Assembly: GCA_949316235.1 (NCBI GenBank)
Contig: OX438741.1
Coordinates: forward strand, 11,967,124-12,031,123
Length of the DNA stretch: 64,000 nucleotides
Direction: 5' to 3'
Source of the DNA: Oegoconia quadripuncta
Taxonomy: Eukaryota > Arthropoda > Insecta > Lepidoptera > Autostichidae
The translations under genes and the position numbers were made by a program. The notes under the pieces were generated by a model. That model was not told where the DNA came from. It was given only the letters and a program-made list of their open reading frames with translations, and made no database searches. This document shows positions 10,127 to 21,129 of this stretch, one piece after another (the stretch's first letter is position 1; each line of letters begins with the position of its first letter).

Positions 10127-10193
10127 TTTATAGTAAAAGATCCAACATGGCGTCCGCAAAATACAAAACATATGCTGTCGGGTTTTTTGGTTA
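10127..10193 (+). repeat. fragment of CTGTCGGGTTTTTTGG repeat
   Basis: Contains AACATGGCG..CGCAAAATACAAAACATATGCTGTCGGGTTTTTTGG, the right end of the repeat that is complete at 11757-11940 and reversed at 34078-34290. Confidence 0.5.
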
Positions 10194-10647
10194 TGAAATA
10201 CTTAGATAGTTATTAGATAGTTATTATATGAAATAGTTTTTTTTTTGTGATTCGCGTTTGTTTACAATCTCACCTAATTAATTACTTAGTTACAGTTTAA
10301 TTACTTACTACCTTAAATAAAATGAAAACGAATCTATGTTTGATGTAGTTCCAGTTTCGAGGCTACAGGCAACTATAACAGTTCACACAGCCTTGTTTTA
10401 TATATTACCAGATACATTAATTAATCTACGAATTAATGTATAATGTCTTGAAATTAACACAAAATTTGTGGGGCAAGGTCTACAGCTGGCCTCAGATCCT
10501 TTGGAATTTCAAGGTTGTATAAGTATTCTAATGATTATCAGCAGATACATCAGTTCAGTTCTTTTGGTCGGTCAAAATGTGGGTAATTTTGACAGTGACA
10601 CTGTCTGCGAAAGCACGGGTTGCGGGTTAGTTTTCCGCGAGTGGTAG

Positions 10648-10848
10648 ACAAATGTTTGTGTGATGAATACGAACATGTGTACCCGAGTTATCGATGTTCT
10701 CATTTATAATAAGTATTTATTTACAAAAAAAAATGTATAGTAGTATATCAACCATCTGGTATCCACAACACAAGCCTATAGTTGCTTACTGTAGAACTAG
10801 ATGGCGCTGTGTGTATGTCTGAGGATATTTATTTATTATTTATTTATT
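10648..10848 (+). mobile_element. SINE family B, 5'-truncated
   Basis: Begins at TTTGTGTGATGAATACGAACATG (tRNA-like head lost) and runs through ATCAACCATCTGGTATCCAC and GAACTAGATGGCGCTGTG to an ATTT-type tail. It is immediately followed by a family C fragment. Confidence 0.75.
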
Positions 10849-10945
10849 CCCGAGTCATGGATGTTTATATAAATATTTATATGAATGTTTATCCTTTATC
10901 TAGTATCTATAGTACAAGCTTTGCTTAGTTTGGGACTGGATGGTT
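10849..10945 (+). mobile_element. SINE family C, 3' fragment
   Basis: CCCGAGTCATGGATGTTTAT through ATCCTTTATCTAGTATC to CTTTGCTTAGTTTGGGACTGG is the family C 3' body in + orientation. It begins exactly where the family B tail ends. Confidence 0.6.
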
Positions 10946-11756
10946 TCATTAAAAATGTTTTCAACACGTCTGTATGTGTTACTACTTACAGCTTAAACGC
11001 CTCAGCGAATTTAGACAAATGTCTTCAAGTATCATTAAAGTCTAATACCAAATACATACGTTCACCCGAAATTAGGCAAATGGGCAAATTACAGAATGTT
11101 ACTCAAACAGAGATCTCCGCTTGAGGACAGTTAAAAAGGGACAGCTTTACGTAACTTGTATAACGGCATCTCTTTCTAACTATGCTCAAGCGCAGATCTA
11201 CGCTTGAGCAACATTCTGAAATACGGACCTTAGCCATGTTTCATGGAAGTCGATTGAAAGCAACTGCCTTATTTCAAATTGATACTTCCACTCGGACAGA
11301 CAGACGGACAACAGATTAATTCTATAACTGTTTCTTTTTAGCTTTGATGTGCGGAACCCTAAAAACTCAATTCTATTATGTTTAGCCATCTTGGAGCTAC
11401 AATACACAGACAGACACACCCACATCGAAGGCTTCATACTTAAGAGGCTGAAACATCTAAATTGAACCGAATGAGGTTCGTTTTGTGTAAAATTTTACTG
11501 AATTACTGAATAATTAGTAATCATTATTGATCGGATTTCTGACCTAATGGCCGTTTCCAAAACATGAATATATACATAAACTTCACCCGATAGAAAATAA
11601 TTGCAAAGTAATCTCTAAAAATACTTAAATTAATATTTTTCTCAGTTGTGCTTGAAGTAACGTTGTTTAAATTAAGTAATTAATTTGAGTTTGATCGTGT
11701 ATTTTTTTTAATATTCATGTAACAATTTCAAAATCAAGTGGATGTTTTGTATTTAT

Positions 11757-11940
11757 TATACCCGACTGCCCAAGGAAGGAGGGTAATGTTTTTCGAGTGT
11801 CTGTATGTAGATTTCTACGTTACCTCCTGTAGCCTTAAAGGCTCGACCGATTTCTAAGTGCATTTATATACGTTTTATGGTAGAAAATCTAACATGGCGC
11901 ACGCGAAATGCAAAATTTGCTGTCGGGTTTTTTGGTTCTC
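11757..11940 (+). repeat. interspersed CCCGACTGCC...CTGTCGGG repeat
   Basis: Starts TATACCCGACTGCCCAAGGA and ends GCTGTCGGGTTTTTTGG. The reversed copy is at 34078-34290 and partial copies lie at 10127-10193 and 13372-13425. The ends CCCGAC/GTCGGG are inverted, so a small non-autonomous DNA element is possible. No coding capacity. Confidence 0.55.
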
Positions 11941-12016
11941 TTAACTAAACAATGACCGAAATTGCGAAGTTGCCAGCCAATACCGCAGTTGACGTTTTAA
12001 TAATTTATGGTTTTTA

Positions 12017-12300
12017 ACCACCTCCGTGGCTCAATGTAAACAACATTGGGTTTACGATTTAGAGGTCGCGGGTTCGATCCCCAGCTGCGTACATATTTAG
12101 TACTCGGTTTGGTTGGTGGTAGGGTATTTTAAATGTCCGCCTGGGAGCTACCACCATCTTATCTAAATGTGCCGCCAAACAGCAATGTTAATAGCATTAT
12201 TGTTTCCGAGTCAGTACGCTACTACCTTCGGCCTCATCTTCACTTAACATCAGGTGTGATTGGGTCAAGTGCCAACCCGTTGTGCATAAAAAAAATAATA
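12017..12300 (+). mobile_element. SINE family A, near full length
   Basis: tRNA-like head ACCTCCGTGGCTCAATGT with B-box GGTTCGATCCCC, the body TACTCGGTTTGGTTGGTGGTAGGG and GCCGCCAAACAGCAATG, and a short A-rich/AATAAT tail. About 35 bases of the family body (the AGATAAGATAGCCAGTCC portion) are missing. Confidence 0.82.
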
Positions 12301-12506
12301 ATAAAGTTCTTAATAGCGGTGTTACTCGTATCAAAAAACAAGTTACTCGAATATATTTTAACGAACCCGCTGTACCTAATTAGTGCAAAAAGTTTTATTT
12401 CGCCTATAAAATAATATTGCCACTTAATGTTACGCTACCGTAGAACGACTAACGTTTTACATGAGTTTTAAACTAGCTTTAAACATTAAATTAAATAAAT
12501 ATTTAG

Positions 12507-13110
12507 GAATCAGGTTGAAGGGCAAAATTTATAAATCCGTAATAAGACCTATCGTAATGTATGGATCGGAGTGTTGTGTCATGAAGAAGATGGATGAATG
12601 AAAATTGCATGCAGCAGAGATGAGAATGTTTATATGTATGTGTGATGAATACGGACGTGTACCCGAGTTATGGATGTATTCATTTATAATAAGTATTTAT
12701 TTACAAAAAAATAATGTATTTAGGTAGTATATCAACCATCTGGTATCACAACACAAGCCTATAGTTGCTTACTGTGGAACTAGATGGCGCTGTGTATATA
12801 TCTAAAGATATTTATTTATGTGGATGAGTGGAGTGACGAGGATAGATAAAATAAGGAATGTGTATGTATGGGGAGTTTCTTTTCTTTCTTTTAAGGCACA
12901 CGTGACAGAATAATTGCAAGGAAATCGTTTGGCTTGGTATGGACATGTTATGAGGAGGGATGAAACTATTAAAAATTACTAAGAGAGTGTTGCATATGGA
13001 TGTCGATGGTTGCAAAGGAAGAGGAATCACGAAAAGATAGATGGAATTATGACGTAACGGCTGATAGAGGAGATTGGGAGAAAAAGACGAGCCAAATAAA
13101 TTGGGACTAG
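12507..13110 (+). pseudogene. LINE reverse-transcriptase C-terminus, split by a SINE
   Basis: The frame reads IYKSVIRPIVMYGSECCVMKKMDE, stop, KLHAAEMRM; resumes after a SINE as WMSGVTRIDKIRNVYV; then, after a ~25-base insertion and frame change, NRLAWYGHVMRRDE and KITKRVLHMDVDGCKGRG. This is the classic order of a common lepidopteran RTE-like LINE C-terminus (YGSECW..KK, AEMRMLRWMCG.TR.DKIRN, NRLRWYGHV.RR). Several stops show it is inactive. Confidence 0.82.
12629..12816 (+). mobile_element. SINE family B fragment inserted in LINE
   Basis: The body TGTGTGATGAATACGGACGTG...ATCAACCATCTGGTATC...ACTAGATGGCGCTGTG ends in a TTTATTTA tail. It interrupts the LINE codons AEMRM|WMSG; TTTAT occurs on both sides and may be the target duplication. 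Confidence 0.78.
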
Positions 13111-13431
13111 GGCAAGAAGATTTATTTAGGACGACCAAACCCTTGAATTCTCATACCACTTGGCGACATATCGCTGATTCGCTCAACTAGTCATATTAAC
13201 AGACGGCAAGCCACCTAAAGTTTAACTATCTAAAGAGGATGCGATTAATTTCGAGGAGGTCGTCGACCGCAAACGTTACCATTTGAATACAAAGCAGTCT
13301 TATAGCATTATAATCACCGACATACAAACTTAATTGTTTTTCGGATAACGCGCAATGAAAGTATATTGTTTATACCCTACTGCTCATGAAAGATGGGCAA
13401 TGTTTTTCGAGGTTAAGTACGTATGTACGTT

Positions 13432-13566
13432 GTCAGAGATAAGATAGCCAGTCCCCCAAATTAGTTGGGGTTGCCGGGTCAGTACGCTTCCACCTTCGAC
13501 CTCATCTTCACTTAACATTAGGTGTGATTGTGATCAAGTACAAACACACTGTGCATAAAAAAAATT
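13432..13566 (+). mobile_element. SINE family A, 5'-truncated
   Basis: GTCAGAGATAAGATAGCCAG through GGTCAGTACGCTTCCACC to GTGCATAAAAAAAA is the family A 3' half with its A-tail. Upstream at 13372-13425 is a fragment of the CCCGACTGCC-type repeat. Confidence 0.75.
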
Positions 13567-13603
13567 GATGCAGATCTGATCTTGCACTCCTGATGTAGAG
13601 AAC

Positions 13604-14225
13604 GGAAATCAAATCAAATCAGAATATTTTATTTCATAAGATGAAATTGTGACTTGAAAATGTCACTATTAATATTAATGTTACATTATATTTTAAATTT
13701 ACTGCTCATTCACAAACCTGACTCCCCAGAGAAGACCGAGCAAGAAACTCTAGGGTTGCTCTTTTAAACAGATTATAGGTTGCGATTTGATAATTATATG
13801 AATAATAAGACAGCTATGTCCATGCTTGCTTATCATTCAAATGGTCAGTGATTTTATAAGAGCCTTTTGTTAATAATTTCTGTTTTATGATTGCTTTAAA
13901 TTTATTTAAAGGCAAATTTTGAATGTCTACTGGAACCTTATTATAAAAGCGTATATTTTGCCCTTTGAAGGATTTACTAACTTTGTGAAGTCGGCTAACA
14001 TAAACAGATAACTGGTTCTTATTCCTTGTATTAACATTGTGCCTATCACTATTTTTAGCGAATAAGGTTATATTTTTTTTTGCATAGCAAATTCTCATAA
14101 ATGTATTGAGAAGCCATTCCAGTCCATTGACACTCTAGGTCCTAATTTATAAATGGCACGAATAGCACGCTTCTGCAGAACAAAAATAATATGTATGTCA
14201 GCAGCGTTTCTGCCATATGCCATAT
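13604..14225 (-). pseudogene. LINE RT thumb and C-terminus with (AAATC)n tail
   Basis: On the minus strand it begins with IIFVLQKRAIRAIYKLGPRVS, a typical LINE thumb/connection motif, and continues with NTRNKNQLSVYVSRLHKVSK, VPVDIQNLPLNKFK and IIKQKLLTKGSYKITDHL. The 3' UTR runs to a (GATTT)n tail on the minus strand (13604-13622). It is closely related to 9596-10110 in the opposite orientation. A frame change near 14100 shows it is dead. Confidence 0.78.
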
Positions 14226-14851
14226 CAAATTTTACCAAATCACCTGCCCCCGTAGCATGACAGCGATTGATTGAGGGTGGGATAGTTGTATATTTCGTCC
14301 AAACGAATGAGCAGGACAAATATCGCGCGACATTAACGTTTATCGCGCCCGTCATCCTCGTACTCCAGTATCCAGAAACTAACATCTTTCCTTTATGTTC
14401 CAGACCTTCCGCTCCCTACATCCCAGAAGTCCGAAAGAAAAACAATCCTAAACGAATAAAGAATGTAGTTGAAATTGTTTTATTTCCTCCTCGCACAGAA
14501 GTTTGTTCAAGAGAACAAAGCTCGTGGTAAGTAAATAGGCACACAGTAGACTTAGCACCATTGTCGAGACAAACCTGAGTCATAAAGTAGGTATTTCCTG
14601 TTCAGGTGCAATTACCAGATCAAAAAATTTGATTTTCTGAGAAAATTCGTCGTTTATCACAACATTGACCGCCATTTTGTGTTGTGATGATTTTTAGAAT
14701 AATAGGCGAAGGCAGCGAGATGTTAAAATCTTCAATTTTGATTTCTATGACTTTTTTGTTACAAAATTTATATTTTTATTACCAATAAAATTATTTATAT
14801 TTCCGTGAGTTTGTGTATGGCATAATAGCATAAAGTAATAAGCACATTTTA

Positions 14852-15106
14852 ACCGCCTCTGTGGCTCAATGTAAATAACACAGGGTTTACAAAGGTCGCG
14901 GGTTCGATACCCAGCAGGGTACTTTTATTCGTACTCGGTTTGGTTAAGTACTGTCCACCTGGCTAAGTACCACCATCTTATCTAAGTCTCCCACCAAACA
15001 GTAATCTGTGTTCCGGTTGTCAGAGATATGATAACGCTTCCACCTTAGGCCTCATCTTCATTAAACAATCAGGTGTGATTGAAGGAATAAACCTTTGGCA
15101 TTAAAA
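14852..15106 (+). mobile_element. SINE family A with internal deletions
   Basis: Head ACCGCCTCTGTGGCTCAATGT, B-box GGTTCGATACCC, body GTACTCGGTTTGGTTAAGTA, and the 3' part CATCAGGTGTGATTGA-like to a degraded tail. Several short blocks are missing, so this is an older copy. Confidence 0.75.
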
Positions 15107-16182
15107 ATAATTTCAAAAATTCTTCGTGCAAATCCCATTAAATCAATCAACTAATGAAATACACTTGTAGCACAAAATTAAACAAAGTTTACATAAAAAT
15201 TCGAGACATGTCAGAATAATTCCTGTCGTCTGGTAACCCTATGTTCAGACGGACAGGTGTAACGCGACTAAACTGCAAACAGAGAGCTAACAATTAAACA
15301 AGATAGGTTTTAATGTTCACCCACATTCGCTGACAAGCAATAGCTATCTTGCTGTATCATCCTATAGGCCATTATAGTACATAACATAATCTTTTTATTA
15401 TCTTTTATTTTTATGAGGCTTACCGCACTTTGATGGTGATGACAGTCTCATTAGGGATTACATTGTTTGCTATGACTTCTCTATGGATTGGCACCTCTTT
15501 TCTCTAGAATCCTTTTGACATTATCTTATACATTTTTAGCCTTTATTGACAGAGGTTGGCCCAGAGTGATATTAATTTCTCCGATGTACGCTTTGACATT
15601 ATCTAAATAATACTACCTATCGGCCACGTTACCCTCCAGTAAATAAATTTAGAAGGTCAGCGTGTTTGTGACAATATGTACATGAAAAACTTTCGGCTCG
15701 GCCCATCGAATTGTAATAGGAAATGTAAAAACCCCTGAGAGACCATAAACATAATATCATCCATGTGGTTTAAGAATACGGACAGTACCAAAAAACAATA
15801 CGCTTGCAGATCTAAAAATTTTCCGTAGATGCGGCATTATTGCTCAAGAGTGCTCAATTTAGGTATTTATAGTTCAACTTTGCTTGGTCACGTGGTCTTT
15901 CCAAATTCACGACGTGATTCCTTTTGTCACGTCACATTCTCGACAACAGTGACGTCATTTAGGACAAATATATAAATTTTTCATAAATGAAATTGAGGAC
16001 AGTTGAAGTGTATAGAATTTTATTACTGTCGACCGCTACTATATTTTATACCGCTTAGTCTGTCACCGCAACCTGTGTCGCTTAGTTTTTCATAGCTTGA
16101 GTTGAAATGGGTGAACATGGTGAGATGGTATTATAAAATTTGAAGTTGTGTAGCATTCTTCCATTCCTAAATGAATGATATA
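15107..16182. other. intronic stretch without recognised features
   Basis: No open frame of note and no repeat family seen elsewhere in the window. The right edge is the TA target site of the long-TIR element at 16183. Confidence 0.45.
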
Positions 16183-17537
16183 CAATGTGTCCCGGAGAGA
16201 AGTGACCAGCGGGCGTAGTTTGAAAATTTATACAAAATTATCGATAAATCATTTAAATTTAGAGACCTAACTGCTTTTGTTTTTTAAAAATTGTTAATCC
16301 TTTTTTTTTAATAGACATGTCTGACCTCCTGCACTATTTTAGTCATAATTTCTTTGTTTTTACGTCTTTCCCAATTCTTTTTTTTTAATTCAGTGCTGTT
16401 ATTATTATTCATCAAATTAAGTTATGAAAATTATCCCAAAACAAATAAATAATTTATTAAAAAAGAAATAAACTTAAAATTCGACCAACAAAACTGTATT
16501 TTTTTAAGTTTAAAAATAAAAAAACGAAAAATGTCCCTATAACATCATGTTTTTTTAAAATTATTATGATACTACATGATATTCTCTAAAATATCCTAGA
16601 ACGATGTTTTTAGTTATTTCAAATAATTGTGAAGTAACTAGATAGAGATAAGTTTAAAAAAATGAAAGTAATGTTTTAAGCAGTTTATTTGCACATTTAA
16701 GTGTTTTGTTATTACAATGAATCATTTTGATTTTAACATGATAGTTTAATAATAAATAAAAGATACTTAATTTGTTAAAATGATTGTTTATTAAGAAAAA
16801 TCAGGTAATTAATTAATTATGTTTTCAAAATGATTTGCAAGTCTAGACATTTTAAAACAAAGTCACAAATTTAAACAGTAGTCCTCGAAACTCGGAAGCG
16901 CACCAATTGAATTCAAAGACGTAGCGTCACGGACACAAGGAATGATCGACTAACTAATAATAAGCAAATTGGAGCCGGTCTGAGAAAGGTGGCGGGGGGC
17001 GGGAGGACAGGAGCTATACGATAACAGCTAGTAATTTTTTACCTGCTCTATCCTTATTTGAAGGTCACAATTCAACACATTGTATTTTGGCACACGTTTG
17101 AAATTGATAGAAACATTGTTCTAGGATATTTTAGAGAATATCATGTAGTATCATAATAATTAAAAAAAAACATGATGTTATAGGGACATTTTTCGTTTTT
17201 TTATTTTTAAACTTAAAAAAATACAGTTTTGTTGGTCGAATTTTTAGTTTATTTCTTTTTTAATAAATTATTTATTTGTTTTGGGATAATTTTCATAACT
17301 TAATTTGATGAATAATAATAACAGCACTGAATTAAAAAAAAAAAGAATTGGGAAAGACGTAAAAACAAAGAAATTATGACTAAAATAGTGCAGGAGGTCA
17401 GACATGTCTATTAAAAAAAAGGATTAACGATTTTTAAAAAACAAAGCAGTTAGGTCTCTAAATTTAAATGATTTATCGATAATTTTGTATAAATTTTCAA
17501 ACTACGCCCGCTGGTCACTTCTCTCCGGGACACATTG
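16183..17537. mobile_element. non-autonomous DNA transposon with ~425-bp inverted terminal repeats
   Basis: The left arm (16183 to about 16613) starts CAATGTGTCCCGGAGAGAAG; the right arm (about 17110 to 17537) is its near-perfect reverse complement, ending in CTTCTCTCCGGGACACATTG. TA flanks both ends (16181-16182, 17538-17539), as for Tc1/mariner-type insertion. The ~495-base centre has no coding capacity. Arms this long relative to the whole give a strong fold-back. The arms differ mainly in homopolymer lengths, suggesting a fairly young element. Confidence 0.82.
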
Positions 17538-17607
17538 TATATGCTTCGTTCATTTTGTCAATGACAATGATTGTAGAGATCAGGTCATATTTAATTAACA
17601 TTTATAT

Positions 17608-17813
17608 CGCTACTAGCTTTCCGCTCGCGTGGAATAACTTTATCGCGGAAATTTGTTTATCCCGCGGGACTACTCTTTTTATTGGGATAAAAAGTATCCT
17701 ATATTTTAATCCAGGGTCTATTCTACCTATATACCCAATTTCATCCAAATCCGTTCATCCGTTTCGCCGTGATTAAGAAACAAATAAACATCCAAACTTT
17801 CGCATTTATAATA
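17608..17813 (+). repeat. CCGCGGCTTCGCC-type retroelement tail, split by a MITE
   Basis: TACTAGCTTTCCGCTCGCGTGG through GATAAAAAGTATCC to CGCATTTATAATA. The expected ending TATTAG resumes at 18235 after the MITE at 17814-18234. Confidence 0.65.
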
Positions 17814-18234
17814 TTGGGTCTTTACCTATGAAATTGGAGTTTTTTTTCTTCGTTAATCATATGTACCAATTCCTGCGATTTTCTAAGCTATATCCAAATT
17901 TGTTTTTTATTTGGAAAATGGAATAGTATTTCAAGGTTTCACATGAAATATTTTTTAATTTCTGGGCTAAATCACATAATAAAAAAATAATTAACAGAGC
18001 TCTTTTCATGTGCTTCCCATAATCATTTCTTAGATTCGCTGAAACTTTTATAAAGCGGTTACTTTTAAAAATTAACGCTGCCTATACTTAACTTAATTTT
18101 ATCCGATAATACACACAAAGTTTAGCTAAATTTGGATATACCGTTCCCAAAAAAAATCAAAAATGTTTGTACGGAGAAAACAGTCTTAAAGAAATTCTTC
18201 ATACAAAACGCCAATTTCATAGGTAAGGACCTAA
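17814..18234. mobile_element. mariner-type MITE (TTGGGTCTTTACC family)
   Basis: The left end TT(G/A)GGTCTTTACCTATGAAATTGG and right end CCAATTTCATAGGTAAGGACCTAA are inverted, with a TA duplication at 17812-17813 and 18235-18236. A closely similar element lies at 43984-44378 and a half copy at 19064-19205. No open frame; it is a non-autonomous element. Confidence 0.82.
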
Positions 18235-18294
18235 TATTAGTTAGATCAATTTACTGATATTTTAATATAATTGCGATACAATAAGTTTTTCAAC

Positions 18295-18430
18295 ATGGGC
18301 GCCATAGAATTCCGGAGTGACCGGTTGGAAGCGGCCTGCATCCAACGATTTCCCGCGACCTTCATAAGGTCGTCTTTAGAGGAGGCCTATGTACAGCGTC
18401 GACGTCCTGTGGCTGATATGATGATGATGT
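18295..18430 (+). repeat. LINE-type 3' end with (ATG)n tail
   Basis: ATTCCGGAGTGACCGGTTGG...CGACCTTCATAAGGTCGTC...GACGTCCTGTGGCTGATATG(ATG)n. The ending CCTGTGGCTGATATGATGATG is a widespread lepidopteran retroelement terminus. A related motif (ATCAGTCACATGACGTCC) follows the twin hairpins at 40898. Confidence 0.5.
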
Positions 18431-19063
18431 TCTCATCATCAAAATCTATAAATAGCTGTGTCTTAATTTAAATAATTTTTAATAATTTTGTTTGCGTACG
18501 TAAGTATACTGGCTATTTAGTTTCTGTTCCTATCCCGCTGCCTGCCTATTTACAATGGACGCGCATTCAGACTGTTCAGGTGATCACTTGTACGCGCCAC
18601 TATATTGTGAACTAAGTCAAACTGCCAACATTTAGATATCAAATTAGAATCCTTTTTATTCCGTTTATTACCAAAAAATTGAGGCATTAGAGCCAGGCCA
18701 CACGGTGCTTGTAGTGCCACTACGTTGTTGATATAATGTATATACCTATATAATGTATAAGGCCTAATATCTCCATTATTATTATTAACTGTGAACGTGC
18801 CCAAAAGAAACAAAGTCGCAAGAAACGTGAGAGGTGACAATAGCTTTCTCTTAAACAAAGGCAGCTTGTTTAACTAACTAAAATAACTTTTAATTAAGAC
18901 CGGGCTTCTGTTTTAGAGTTGTATAAAGGTAGGTTCACCTTACACACGACATGACTACTATGCAAGTGTTTCTTTTTGAACTACAGTAGGGCCTCGCAAA
19001 AGCTGGCCTTTTAGCCCAGCCCCTGTACCATGACAGGCTCGATAAATGTAGCGCGAGATAATA

Positions 19064-19205
19064 TTGGGTCTTTACCTATGAAATTGGAGTTTTTTTTCTT
19101 CGTTAATCATATGTACCAATTCCTGCGATTTTCAAAGCTATATCCAAATTTGTTTTTTATTTGGAAAATGGAATATTATTTCAAGGTTTCACATGAAATA
19201 TTTAT
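19064..19205 (+). mobile_element. half copy of the TTGGGTCTTTACC MITE
   Basis: The first ~140 bases match 17814-17955 almost exactly, then the match stops at ATGAAATATTT. The right terminal repeat is absent, so it was truncated after insertion or copied partially. Confidence 0.7.
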
Positions 19206-19848
19206 AATTAATAAACTCAATGCGTACACCGAATGTATACTACCGAAACTGAACAACTTTATTTGGAAGATTCTAGCCAAGATCTTTTATTTAACCATGA
19301 TTATGATTACACTACTTTTTAATCGTTCTGTCTCATACGCGGCACGCCTACCATTCGTCTATAGTTTTCTCTGTCTACGGGTGAAAGTATGACCGCTATG
19401 TGTGTGTGTGTGGTTCGTAGATATGTTTTATCAAAATCGGTTCAGCCGTTTTCTTTTAATCGCTTGTTTTGTCGGGGGTTTGCTAAAGTTTCTATTTATA
19501 TTATTAAAAAACATGGCTAATAACATGCCACTCGCTTAGTCTGTCTTTACTAACCTAAACAAAACATCACTCAAAGCCGACCGCGCTTAACAGATAGTTA
19601 TATCCGGATCACAGGCATCCGGATAAAGATTGGACTCGATTGTTTTCGATAAAGTTTTCATAGATTCGTACTAAAATCGCTGGTCGCCGTGTATATAGTG
19701 TGTTACCTGTCTTAGATTAGAGCTCGGGCGACCGTACGGTATCGTATACCAAAGCAAGATGGATGCGATCGGATAGATTAGATAGATCTTCGCCATAAAT
19801 TCGATCCAAGATTAGTTCGGTTCTGTCTATTCTTGGGAAGGGAGAATT

Positions 19849-19978
19849 TTTTTTTTTTTTTTTTATATGATAGGGCGGCAAACGAGCATGCGGGTCACCT
19901 GATGGAAAGCAATCACCGCCGCCCATGGACACCCGCAACACCAAAAGTGTCACAGATGCGTTGCCGGCCTTTGAGGAA
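19849..19978 (-). mobile_element. LINE 3' tail (GGGCGGCAAACGAGCATG family)
   Basis: A T-run (poly-A on minus) then ATATGATAGGGCGGCAAACGAGCATGCGGGTCACCTGATGG, GCAATCACCGCCGCCCATGG and CCGGCCTTTGAGGAA. The same tail follows the LINE coding end at 47743-48160, which identifies it. Only the last ~130 bases are present. Confidence 0.8.
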
Positions 19979-20014
19979 TCTTACTAGTTCGGCCGGAGTT
20001 TTTGTTTTTTCATA

Positions 20015-20155
20015 TTGTTCCGGTGTCAGTTTTCCCTGAATCTTACAAACTTGGGATCTTCAAAAGCAAGGTGAATAGGCATCTACTGAAATCGCGTGCT
20101 TCATCTTCATCTTTTTAGGTGAGATTGTGGTGAAACCAGTTAATCATAAAAAAAT
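20015..20155 (+). pseudogene. LINE ORF C-terminus fragment
   Basis: The frame reads PVSVFPESYKLGIFKSKVNRHLLKSRASS then a stop, followed by GGTGAGATTGTGG and an A-rich end. It matches the C-terminus at 53176-53425 (ASVFPESYNLGIFKSRVNRHLL). Confidence 0.75.
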
Positions 20156-20639
20156 TAAAAAAAAGTGTTTTAAGGTGCGGTAGCCAAATGAGAAAAGCGG
20201 TATACCTTCGTGTGATCGTCTATTCGTTTGTCCATTTTTTTTTTAAATTCACGGGCCGAGTCTCGATCCTTTGAATTGGGATACAGATCCAACATGTAGA
20301 GATCCTCTAAATGCTACGAGGGAGTAACGGATTTCTCTGATACGCTGAATGCGTTCTGACACCGTCGACTAACCAAACTATTCCGGAATTAAAAGATAAT
20401 AAAACGTTATTGAATTTCTTCCACTGCTCACAGCACTCCTATCTCGATCCAACTTTCATGCTTGCTGGCATGCAAAGAGAGAGAGATAGGAGCCCAACCA
20501 AATGAAAGAGTCGGAATATAAAAAGACCAAGGGCGAGACTCGGGCCATGATTGTTCATTATAACTCATTTACTTAATGTGTTCTATGAAGTGTTAAAGAG
20601 GTCTGAGGGCGGAGTTTGAGTTTTGTTTCAACTTAAAGA

Positions 20640-20858
20640 AATATGCAGCGCCTCTAGCGGATAGTTTGCAAGATTATTTTTTCTTAGGTACTTATTGCGT
20701 AAATCATCGCGTGCTTCATCTTCGGCCACATCATCACTTCCCATCAGGTGAGATTGTGGTGAAATGCGTATCCAGTTAACCATAAAAAAAAAAAAAAAAA
20801 AAAACGAACGCGATGGTAAAGTTAAAAACGAGACAAAACTCGCACTTCGCACACAGTT
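20640..20858 (+). repeat. repeat shared with 3995-4138, interrupted by a LINE tail
   Basis: GCAGCGCCTCTAGCGGATAGTTTGCAA and CGAACGCGATGGTAAAGTT are separated here by an extra ~100 bases (20702-20803), which are a LINE 3' tail. In the 3995-4138 copy the two blocks are almost contiguous. Confidence 0.65.
20702..20803 (+). mobile_element. LINE 3' tail insertion
   Basis: ATCGCGTGCTTCATCTTCGGCCACATC...CATCAGGTGAGATTGTGG...CCAGTTAACCAT followed by a ~20-base A-run. It is the tail of the ASVFPESYNLGIFKS LINE, heavily 5'-truncated, with a long A-tail suggesting a recent insertion. Confidence 0.78.
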
Positions 20859-21129
20859 CTTAAGTTAAAAAATTATTCAAGATAATGCAAACCTTAGAAT
20901 TTTTCGTACATCTACTAAATTTCTCTCTAACTCCGTCCTAGATATAAGTGTTGTAAACGACGAGGGCTTACATGAGATAGAATTGTGGATTAGACAGTGA
21001 AAAAAGGGCATTTTATGGGAATTTTTGGAAATAAAAATAGTTGACACATGGAGAGAGAGAGAGAAGTTTTCTTCTTCCTTGTAATAGGAAAGGCTAAGGA
21101 ACAAAGCCATACTGCCTCGTCTTCAATAT

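Noticed and set aside
19030..19392. 120-codon ORF
   Set aside because: The first half is the TTGGGTCTTTACC MITE, which is non-coding in its other copies. The rest has no recognisable content.
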